Positions 1-5,431 of a stretch of DNA of 11,560 bases are shown here, piece by piece. The stretch is from JANXXV01 sp038200305 (GTDB lineage: Bacteria > Acidobacteriota > Terriglobia > Bryobacterales > Bryobacteraceae), in assembly GCA_038200305.1 (NCBI GenBank), contig JBBPYD010000003.1, positions 1 through 11,560 on the forward strand. The letters are read 5' to 3'. Both the position numbers and the translations under genes were made by a program. The stretch's first letter is position 1; each line of letters starts with the position of its first letter. Below the pieces are notes generated by a model. It had not been told where the DNA came from. It ran no database searches and was given only the letters and a program-made list of their open reading frames with translations.

Positions 1-98
1 AGCTTGAAGCTCAGGTACCAGCGGACGCACAACACCACGATCTCCTGATCGAAGTGCCGACCTTTGAACAGTTGCTCTACCGGTACGAATGGCGGCAT
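1..98 (-). CDS. IS6-family transposase, N-terminal fragment (partial)
   Basis: The minus strand encodes an open start of 32 full codons before the window ends. The peptide contains LFKGRHFDQEIVVLCVRWYL, close to the conserved opening of IS6/IS26-type DDE transposases, which begin with (F/Y)KGRHF and VRWYL. These enzymes cut and join DNA for replicative or conservative transposition. ATG at 98 is chosen because it sits about ten residues before the conserved block. The same frame has a TAG stop further upstream, beyond the inverted repeat. No strong Shine-Dalgarno is visible. The catalytic DDE domain would be outside the window, so activity cannot be judged. Confidence 0.8.
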   Translation of the reverse strand, partial: MPPFVPVEQLFKGRHFDQEIVVLCVRWYLSFK

Positions 99-125
99 CT
101 GTCCATCATCGCTGACGCCAGGCCG

Positions 126-141
126 CGTTTGCACCAGAGCC
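126..141 (-). repeat. Terminal inverted repeat of the IS6-family element
   Basis: Read on the minus strand this is GGCTCTGGTGCAAACG. It agrees with the IS6-family end consensus GGCTCTGTTGCAAA except for one base, and lies 27 bases upstream of the transposase start. The partner repeat is outside the window. Confidence 0.6.
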
Positions 142-263
142 GTCTATCTCCGGTCCGGTGCCATTTTTTTTCAAGTTTTTTAACCTGAGATTTCAGTAAC
201 TTCCAAAAACACGCGAACGGACCACCCATCCCCTACCGTTACTCTCAAGCCGAGGCAAACATC

Positions 264-944
264 ATGACGAGTCGTCAACTGGAAGCGAACAGAAAGAACG
301 GAGCCAAATCGACAGGCCCCAAGACCCCGGAGGGGAAGCGGAAGTCTTCGCAAAATTCCCTCAAACACCGGATGACGGCTCTCGATGTCGTCCTCAGCAC
401 TGAGAATCCCGACGAATACAACCTTATGCGCAGTGCCTATCACGGCGACTTCGCCCCGGTTGGGCGCGTGGAATCCGATCTGGTCGATGAAATGGTCACC
501 GCCAAGTGGCGGCAGCGGCGTTGCTGCTGTTTTGAAAAGGACATCATCAACCAGAAGGTCGAGGAGCAACGCGCGAACCCCTACGCGCGTTATCCCGGTA
601 TGTGCGAAGCAAACCGCGCCGCGGACGCATTCCGAAGCATGGCCGATGGATCGAAAGCGCTTCAAGATATCTCTCGTTTCGAATCCCGCTACTGCCGCAG
701 CTACCAACGGGCGCTGAAAGACCTGTTGACACTTCAGAAACTCCGCCGTGAACGGGAACCAGCCGAGGCGGTACAGATCGAGGAGGTCGAGGCCGGGGAA
801 GTTCCGGATTCCAGCCCGGCCGAACCAGCTAAGCCCTCTTCAGTCAGCCCCTTATCCCCGGCGGACCTGCCCGAAAACCAACCAATCGAAATTTGCAAAA
901 ACGAACCCAATCCCAAAAATGAACACTCTCCGGAGGCATTGTAA
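264..944 (+). CDS. Hypothetical protein with TGPKTPEGK N-terminal motif
   Basis: This is a 226-residue protein of unknown function. Its first 37 residues are basic and polar (SRQLEANRKNGAKSTGPKTP, then EGK and SLKHRM). The pattern 'ANRxNxxKSTGPxTPEGKxxSxxNxLKH' recurs, from memory, in many uncharacterised acidobacterial and planctomycete proteins. Residues 40-165 look helical and charged, with a CCC run near residue 91. From about residue 165 the tail is rich in Pro, Glu and Ser and is probably disordered. There is no signal peptide or membrane segment. The ATG has GAGG at 252-255 with an 8-base spacer, which supports this start. It lies 122 bases from the IS end and may belong to the same variable region. 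No enzymatic motif is recognised. Confidence 0.75.
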   Translation: MTSRQLEANRKNGAKSTGPKTPEGKRKSSQNSLKHRMTALDVVLSTENPDEYNLMRSAYHGDFAPVGRVESDLVDEMVTAKWRQRRCCCFEKDIINQKVEEQRANPYARYPGMCEANRAADAFRSMADGSKALQDISRFESRYCRSYQRALKDLLTLQKLRREREPAEAVQIEEVEAGEVPDSSPAEPAKPSSVSPLSPADLPENQPIEICKNEPNPKNEHSPEAL

Positions 945-970
945 ATGGGAAATGACGGCCACGAAATGCG

Positions 971-978
971 TATACAAT
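971..978 (+). promoter_or_regulatory. Candidate -10 element for the M20 peptidase operon
   Basis: TATACAAT lies 22 bases upstream of the ATG at 1001, in the 56-base gap after the hypothetical gene. I found no convincing -35 at 16-18 bases. The preceding bases, AAATGCG, recur before a similar TACAAT upstream of the thioesterase gene (3512-3524). The evidence is position and a hexamer match only. Confidence 0.3.
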
Positions 979-1000
979 AGGAATCCACCCGAGGAGGTTC

Positions 1001-2401
1001 ATGCTCAAACCGGCGTCTCTGCTTCTCTCCGTAGCCCTCAGTGTGTCCACCGCCAACGCTGCCGTTGCCGCCGTTGCCCAACAAGACACGATGCGCGACC
1101 GCGTGGTCGAATATCTCACTGCCATGCTGCGGCAGAACACATCCAACCCGCCCGGTAATGAGACTCTCACCGCCACCTGGCTCAAACAGGTCGCCGGCAA
1201 GAACGGAATCCCGTGTGAGCTTATCGGCCCGGACCCGAAGCGCCTCAACTTCGTCGCCCGCCTGCACGGTAGCGGCGCAAACCGCCCGTTGCTCCTGATG
1301 GCCCACAGCGACGTTGTTCCCGCCGACCGTAGCCAGTGGTCCGTCGATCCCTTCGCCGCCATCGGCAAGAACGGTGTTCTCTACGGCCGCGGTACAGTAG
1401 ACGACAAATCCCTGCTCGCAGCCGAGTTGGCCGTTCTCACCGAGCTAAAGCGCCGCAACGTCAAGCTCAATCGCGATGTCATCCTGCTCTCCGAATCCGA
1501 CGAGGAAGCAGGCTCCACCGGCATCGCCTGGCTAATCAAGAACGCATACGGCAAGATTGACGCCGAGTTCGCGCTCAACGAAGGCGGCTATTCACTCAAC
1601 ACGCCCGGAGGCACGCGCGTCTGCCAGGTGCAAACCTCGGAAAAGATTCCCACCCGCATCAAGCTGACTGCGAAAGGAACCGCCGGACACGGCTCGCGCC
1701 CGCTTCCTGACAACCCCGTCGTGCATCTGGCGCGCGCAATCACGCGATTAGCCGATACCGATGAACCCGTATCGCTAAACACCACCACGCGCCGCTACCT
1801 GGAGCAGGTAAGCAAGCTCCCCGATTATCAATGGCTCAAGCCGCTCATCCCCAAACTGGAAAACCAGAGCACGTCCGGCGCGGCAGCGAACCAAATCACG
1901 GAGAAAGACCGTGAGATCGGCGCCATGCTCCGCACCACGGTCTCGCCCACCATGTTGGAGGCGGGCCTAAAGGTCAACATCATTCCGAATACCGCCGAAG
2001 CGCAGGTCGATATCCGCCGCCTTCCCAACGAAACAAGAGAAGAGGTGCTCGAGCGAATGCGCAAGATCGTCAACGATCCCGCCGTCACCATCGATTCCAA
2101 CTTCGGCCAGCAAATGCCGTCCACCGAGCCAAGTTCGCTCAGCACGGTTCTCTATAAGGCAATGGACAATGTATTCAGTAAGTCCGCCCCCAAGGCCATG
2201 CTGGTTCCATACATGAGCCTCGGCGCCAGCGATGGATCGTTCCTCCGCGAAAAGGGCATGGCCGTCTACGGCGTCCCCATCTTCATCAAGGAAGCCGACC
2301 GCCTGGCCCATGGCAACGACGAACGCATCTCCATCAAGAATCTGCAGCAAGGCACAGACCTGCTGATGCAAATCGTAATGGAGGTAGCCGCAGCCAAATG
2401 A
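1001..2401 (+). CDS. Secreted M20/M25/M40-family zinc metallopeptidase
   Basis: This 466-residue protein is predicted to hydrolyse peptides or N-acyl amino acids outside the cytoplasm. It starts with a Sec-type signal peptide (hydrophobic residues 5-18, then TANA/AVAA sites near 20-26). The M20 metal site is complete. It comprises H102 with D104 in MAHSDVVP, bridging D134 in GRGTVDDK, catalytic E168 and ligand E169 in SDEEAG, E194 in LNEGG, and H437 in RLAHGN. H230 in AGHGSRP marks the dimerisation/lid domain (about 205-340). The length suits carboxypeptidase-S/PM20D1-like members rather than DapE or ArgE, but the substrate cannot be read. ATG 1001 has GAGGAGG at 991-997. The TGA overlaps the next gene's ATG, so the pair is probably cotranscribed. 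Confidence 0.92.
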   Translation: MLKPASLLLSVALSVSTANAAVAAVAQQDTMRDRVVEYLTAMLRQNTSNPPGNETLTATWLKQVAGKNGIPCELIGPDPKRLNFVARLHGSGANRPLLLMAHSDVVPADRSQWSVDPFAAIGKNGVLYGRGTVDDKSLLAAELAVLTELKRRNVKLNRDVILLSESDEEAGSTGIAWLIKNAYGKIDAEFALNEGGYSLNTPGGTRVCQVQTSEKIPTRIKLTAKGTAGHGSRPLPDNPVVHLARAITRLADTDEPVSLNTTTRRYLEQVSKLPDYQWLKPLIPKLENQSTSGAAANQITEKDREIGAMLRTTVSPTMLEAGLKVNIIPNTAEAQVDIRRLPNETREEVLERMRKIVNDPAVTIDSNFGQQMPSTEPSSLSTVLYKAMDNVFSKSAPKAMLVPYMSLGASDGSFLREKGMAVYGVPIFIKEADRLAHGNDERISIKNLQQGTDLLMQIVMEVAAAK

Positions 2402-3513
2402 TCCGGTCTCTCACCCTTCTCGCCGCCGTTCTGATCTCAGGGTTCGCACAAGCCCAAGTCCAAGCCCAGGAATCCGCGCAACTCCACTGGATCGAACTGC
2501 CCAATCCACAGCTTGAAATTAACGGACTCCCCTGGTATGCCGAAAACAACGGCGCACTCTATCGCCTGCCCATCGCGCTCAAAGACACGTTCCGCCCCGA
2601 AGTCTGGGGCCTTGCGCAATCCCCCAGCGGCGCGCGCATTCGATTCCGTACGGATTCTCCCATCGTAGCCATCCGCGTCGAATACCCATCCGCCCCGAAC
2701 ATGAAAAACATGCACGCCTTCGGACAAACCGGCGTCGATCTTTACTCCGATGGGGTCTACTGCAGCACCGTCACCGCCGACAAGGACGCCAAGCCCGGCA
2801 AGGTTTACGAGCACACCTATTTCGACCTGAGCGGCCGTCCACGCACCCAGCGGGATATCGTCCTCTACCTTCCGCTCTACAAGCCCGCAAAGATCATCAG
2901 CATCGGCCTTGATAAGGAAGCAAAAGTGGAGCGTGCGCACGCCTTTGCCACACCGAAACCGGTTGTGTTCTACGGAACATCCATCACGCAAGGCGGATGC
3001 GCCAGCCGCTCCGGCATGAGCTACCAGGCCATCCTCGGCCGTAAGCTCAATCTCGATTTCGTCAATCTCGGCTTCTCTGGCAACGGCAAAGGCGAGCCGG
3101 AAGTAGCCAAGGTTGTGGCCGGTATAGACGCGTCCGCGTTCGTGCTCGATTTCGCGCAGAACAACGGCACAGTCGAATCGCTCCGCGAAGTGTATCAGCC
3201 GTTCATTGAAGCCGTTCGAGCGAAGCACCCGGACACGCCCATCGTCGCCATCACGCCCATCTACGCCGCGAATGAAAGCTGGAACGCCAAATCCGCGGCC
3301 ACCAAAGAGGGAATGCGTGAGCACATCCGGAAAGTGGTCAGCCAGCGAATCGCCGCCGGTGACCGCAACATTCAACTCGTCGAAGGCACTGACCTGCTCG
3401 GCCCCTCACAGGGAGACGGTCTAGTGGACGGAACCCATCCGAACGACCTCGGCTTTCAATGGATGGCCGAGGGCCTAACCGCGCGCCTGCGCCAGGTACT
3501 GTCGATTAAATAA
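2398..3513 (+). CDS. Secreted SGNH/GDSL hydrolase with GxDLY N-terminal domain
   Basis: This 371-residue protein is probably an esterase or carbohydrate acylhydrolase exported by a signal peptide (hydrophobic core 5-15, AQA cleavage near 19). The first half, to about residue 180, is a beta-rich domain containing GVDLY. This is the hallmark of the domain that precedes the GDSL_3-type hydrolase in this family. The catalytic half has nucleophile S195 in GTSIT, G228 in NLGFSGNG, an Asn-containing block (DFAQNNG, N255 likely the oxyanion Asn), and D344/H347 in DGTHPND. The triad is therefore complete. The ATG overlaps the stop of the M20 peptidase by 4 bases, and GGAGG at 2380-2384 is somewhat distant (13 bases), which points to translational coupling. 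The natural substrate is unknown. Confidence 0.88.
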   Translation: MIRSLTLLAAVLISGFAQAQVQAQESAQLHWIELPNPQLEINGLPWYAENNGALYRLPIALKDTFRPEVWGLAQSPSGARIRFRTDSPIVAIRVEYPSAPNMKNMHAFGQTGVDLYSDGVYCSTVTADKDAKPGKVYEHTYFDLSGRPRTQRDIVLYLPLYKPAKIISIGLDKEAKVERAHAFATPKPVVFYGTSITQGGCASRSGMSYQAILGRKLNLDFVNLGFSGNGKGEPEVAKVVAGIDASAFVLDFAQNNGTVESLREVYQPFIEAVRAKHPDTPIVAITPIYAANESWNAKSAATKEGMREHIRKVVSQRIAAGDRNIQLVEGTDLLGPSQGDGLVDGTHPNDLGFQWMAEGLTARLRQVLSIK

Positions 3514-3518
3514 ATGCG

Positions 3519-3524
3519 TACAAT
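3519..3524 (+). promoter_or_regulatory. Candidate -10 element for the thioesterase gene
   Basis: TACAAT lies 50 bases before the thioesterase ATG, within the 61-base gap after the SGNH hydrolase. It is preceded by AAATGCG, as is the candidate at 971-978. No good -35 was found, so cotranscription from the upstream genes is equally possible. Confidence 0.25.
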
Positions 3525-3574
3525 CTTCGCAGTCCACAGGCCGTCAACCACGGTCAAGGGAGAGCTGTGCCAAA

Positions 3575-3997
3575 ATGAAAACTCCCTTGAGCCAAACCAA
3601 ACTTCCCGTCAAGCGCATCAAAGAGATCATCGAAGCCATGCCTTTCAACAAGCTGATAGGCATCAAGTTGGCGCGTGTCCATCCGGACGGCGTGACCATC
3701 GAGTGCCAACTAAAGCCGGAGATCATGAACGGCGCGGGCGTGCTGCACGGAGGCGTCACCGCGACGCTGGCGGATTCGGCAGTGGGCATCGCCGTCATGC
3801 GTCATTTCAACGGAACCCGGCGCATCACCACCGTCGAAATGAAAGTGAACTACTTCAAGCCCATCGTATCCGGCAAAGTGACCGCCCAGGCACACCTGCT
3901 TCGCATCGGCAATCACCTGTGCGTGGGCCGGGTGGATATCTTCGATTCAGAAAAGAAACTCGCCGGAGTGGCGCTGGTCACCTACATGCTGCTCTAA
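3575..3997 (+). CDS. PaaI-family hotdog-fold acyl-CoA thioesterase
   Basis: This 140-residue cytoplasmic protein has the normal size of a PaaI/YbgC-type hotdog thioesterase, which hydrolyses acyl- or aryl-CoA thioesters. The signature is N52-G-A-G-V-L-H58-G-G followed by TATLAD67. The Asn/His region and the Asp (D67) are the residues used by the PaaI subgroup. Later strands read TTVEMKVNYFKPI and GKVTAQAHLL, as expected. ATG 3575 has GGGAGAG at 3558-3564 with a 10-base spacer. The TAA overlaps the stop codon of the convergent reductase gene by 4 bases, so no intergenic space remains at its 3' end. The substrate is not determinable; a link to acyl-CoA recycling with the beta-oxidation genes further right is only suggestive. 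Confidence 0.88.
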   Translation: MKTPLSQTKLPVKRIKEIIEAMPFNKLIGIKLARVHPDGVTIECQLKPEIMNGAGVLHGGVTATLADSAVGIAVMRHFNGTRRITTVEMKVNYFKPIVSGKVTAQAHLLRIGNHLCVGRVDIFDSEKKLAGVALVTYMLL

Positions 3998-4986
3998 GCA
4001 TTCACGTCGATTACCACGCGCCCGCGCGTCTTGCCCTCCAAAATCTGCTCTCCGAGCGCGATCACGTTGCTGAGTGGCTGTACGTCGATGATTCTGTCCA
4101 GCGCATCCATCGGCAGGTCCGTAGCGAGCCGTGCCCAGATCGCGCGCCGCTCCGGCTGCTTCGTCCGTACCGAGTCGATGCCCAGCAAACTTATCCCGCG
4201 GAGAATGAACGGGATCACGGTAGTATGCAGCGCCGTTCCTCCGGCCAGACCGCAAGCCGCCACGCTGGTTCCAATGGCCATGGTTCGCAGCAGCCCCGCC
4301 AACGTCTCGCCGCCAACGCTGTCCACTGCGCCCCCCCATCGCTCCGATTCAAGCGGCTTCTTCGAAGCAGCAGCCAGCACGGCGCGATCGATCACCTCGG
4401 CTGCTCCAAGCGACTTCAGATATTCATGGGTCTCGGTGCGCCCAGTCGACGCAACCACCTTGTAACCAAGCTTCGCCAGAATCGCAACGGCTACGCTGCC
4501 GACGCCTCCGCCCGCTCCGGTCACGGCAACTTCGCGTCCGCCCGGAACCATGCCTCGCTGCTCAAGCGCCATCACGCATTGCATCGCTGTGAAGCCGGCC
4601 GTACCCACTCCCATCGCCTGCTTGAGGCCGATGCCCGCCGGAAGTTTCACAACCCATTCGGACTTGAGCCGTGCCATCTGCGCATAGCCGCCCCACGTCG
4701 TCTCGCTGGTGCCGCAGCCGGTCACCACCACCCGATCCCCCGGCTGGAAATCCGCCGACCCCGATTCCTCCACCGTTCCCGCCAGATCCACGCCGGGCAC
4801 CATCGGCCAGGTCCGGACCACGCCCGGTTTGCCTGTCACCGCAAGCCCGTCTTTGTAGTTCAGGCTCGAATAAGAAACGCGAATCAGCAAATCACCCTGC
4901 GGCAGCGAATCGGTCTGCAGGTCTTGAAAGGATGCGGTGAATTTCCCGTCCTCTTGCGAAAGGAGAAGGCCTCGAAATGTGGACAC
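3994..4986 (-). CDS. YhdH/AcuI-family NADPH-dependent oxidoreductase (acrylyl-CoA reductase-like)
   Basis: This zinc-free medium-chain dehydrogenase/reductase closely follows E. coli YhdH (AcuI), which reduces acrylyl-CoA to propionyl-CoA with NADPH. Shared landmarks are FRGLLLSQEDGK, SSLNYKD, MVPGVDLAGTV, GTAGFTAM.CVMALE, the Rossmann motif TGAGGGVGS (about 156-164), HEYLKSLGA and VAACGLAGG. The conserved family start aligns with the GTG at 4986, giving 330 residues, the usual length. An in-frame ATG at 5028 would add 14 residues without homology and leave only 28 bases to blaI. Neither start has a clear Shine-Dalgarno. A TACAAT lies just upstream of the GTG (minus strand, 5000-4995). The gene converges on the thioesterase with overlapping stops and diverges from blaI. 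The substrate is inferred from family only. Confidence 0.88.
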   Translation of the reverse strand: MSTFRGLLLSQEDGKFTASFQDLQTDSLPQGDLLIRVSYSSLNYKDGLAVTGKPGVVRTWPMVPGVDLAGTVEESGSADFQPGDRVVVTGCGTSETTWGGYAQMARLKSEWVVKLPAGIGLKQAMGVGTAGFTAMQCVMALEQRGMVPGGREVAVTGAGGGVGSVAVAILAKLGYKVVASTGRTETHEYLKSLGAAEVIDRAVLAAASKKPLESERWGGAVDSVGGETLAGLLRTMAIGTSVAACGLAGGTALHTTVIPFILRGISLLGIDSVRTKQPERRAIWARLATDLPMDALDRIIDVQPLSNVIALGEQILEGKTRGRVVIDVNA

Positions 4987-5021
4987 TGCTAAGAATTGTA
5001 GACCGCCTGGGAACTTTTCGC

Positions 5022-5050
5022 TTGACATGCGGGTCTAATAGTACTAAGTA
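5022..5050 (+). promoter_or_regulatory. blaI-M56 promoter (-35 TTGACA, -10 TAAGTA)
   Basis: A consensus TTGACA at 5022-5027 is followed after exactly 17 bases by TAAGTA at 5045-5050. The expected start of transcription, about 7 bases downstream, falls at or next to the A of the blaI ATG (5057). No Shine-Dalgarno precedes that ATG, so the predicted mRNA is leaderless or nearly so. The -10 lies inside the operator dyad described separately. Confidence 0.6.
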
Positions 5051-5057
5051 ATTAGTA
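5042..5057 (+). promoter_or_regulatory. BlaI-type operator dyad overlapping the blaI start
   Basis: TACTAA-GTAA-TTAGTA is a perfect 6+6 inverted repeat with a 4-base centre. It resembles known BlaI/MecI operators, which carry TACTACA/TGTAGTA arms (TACTA...TAGTA). It covers the predicted -10 box and ends on the first base of the blaI start codon. Bound repressor would therefore block RNA polymerase, giving autoregulation of the blaI-M56 pair. It also lies 55 bases upstream of the divergent reductase, so that gene could be affected too. Confidence 0.7.
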
Positions 5058-5431
5058 TGCGGCCACCGAGCGGAACATTAACGGAGCAGGAACTGGAGAT
5101 CATGAAGATCGTCTGGAATCTGGAGAGGGCAACGGTTCGCGACGTCTACGAAGAGTTGCTGAAGCACCGTAAGATCGCCTACACCACGGTGATGACCATG
5201 ATGAAGATCCTTGAGCAGAAGAAACACCTGAAGAAGACGCAAGAGGATCGCGCCTACGTCTACCGCCCCAGCAAGCCGAAACAACAGGTGATCGGCGGCA
5301 TGGTCCGGGAGTTCGTGAACCGCGTGTTTAACGGTTCCGCCGAGCCCTTGCTCATGCATCTGATTGAGGACCGCAGTCTCACCGAAAAGGAACTGGAAGA
5401 GATCACCCGGATGATCCGGAGGAGCAAATGA
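5057..5431 (+). CDS. blaI: BlaI/MecI/CopY-family winged-helix repressor
   Basis: This 124-residue protein is a full-length member of the BlaI/MecI/CopY family. Residues 8-72 form the winged helix-turn-helix: LTEQELEIMKIVW, a recognition helix around AYTTVMTMMKIL (41-52), and a wing ending RAYVYRP. Residues 75-124 form the dimerisation helices. Known relatives repress their own operon and are inactivated when the paired M56 peptidase is triggered. The dipeptide cut in staphylococcal BlaI/MecI (Asn101-Phe102) aligns by eye with His101-Leu102 here, so the cleavage site differs. The ATG is supported by the family N-terminus and lies on the operator. The stop overlaps the M56 start by 4 bases (ATGA). 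The true signal is unknown, and the symbol denotes family membership, not proven beta-lactam sensing. Confidence 0.9.
   Translation: MRPPSGTLTEQELEIMKIVWNLERATVRDVYEELLKHRKIAYTTVMTMMKILEQKKHLKKTQEDRAYVYRPSKPKQQVIGGMVREFVNRVFNGSAEPLLMHLIEDRSLTEKELEEITRMIRRSK

Larger units (their letters stand above)
1..141 (-). mobile_element. IS6-family insertion sequence, one end only (runs off left edge)
   Basis: On the minus strand a transposase N-terminus of IS6 type begins at 98. It is preceded by a segment ending at 141 that reads GGCTCTGGTGCAAACG. This matches the terminal inverted repeat typical of the family (GGCTCTGTTGCAAA, known for IS6100 and relatives) with one mismatch over 14 bases. I therefore place the outer edge of the element at 141. 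IS6 elements usually make 8-bp target duplications, so GTCTATCT at 142-149 would be one copy. The other copy would lie left of the window. The rest of the element is not visible, so I cannot say whether it is intact. The boundary is inferred from the repeat alone. Confidence 0.7.

Noticed and set aside
164..182. Two T-runs (164-171 and 176-182) beside the IS end as an intrinsic terminator
   Set aside because: The only possible stem before them, within CCGGTCCGG, is too short to form a convincing terminator hairpin.
734..1368. Minus-strand frames of 190 and 174 residues across the peptidase start
   Set aside because: They overlap the signal peptide region of the M20 gene and the hypothetical gene's tail. 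They show no start signals or family resemblance.
2437..3375. 312-residue open frame on the minus strand
   Set aside because: It lies wholly antisense to the SGNH hydrolase, whose signal peptide and catalytic triad are convincing. The shadow product is Gly/Val/Asp-rich with no motif.
3514..4992. 492-residue open frame on the plus strand
   Set aside because: It covers the thioesterase in another frame and then runs antisense to the reductase. Its translation is low-complexity, rich in Arg, His and Ser, and resembles no family. Both covered genes have clear homology motifs.
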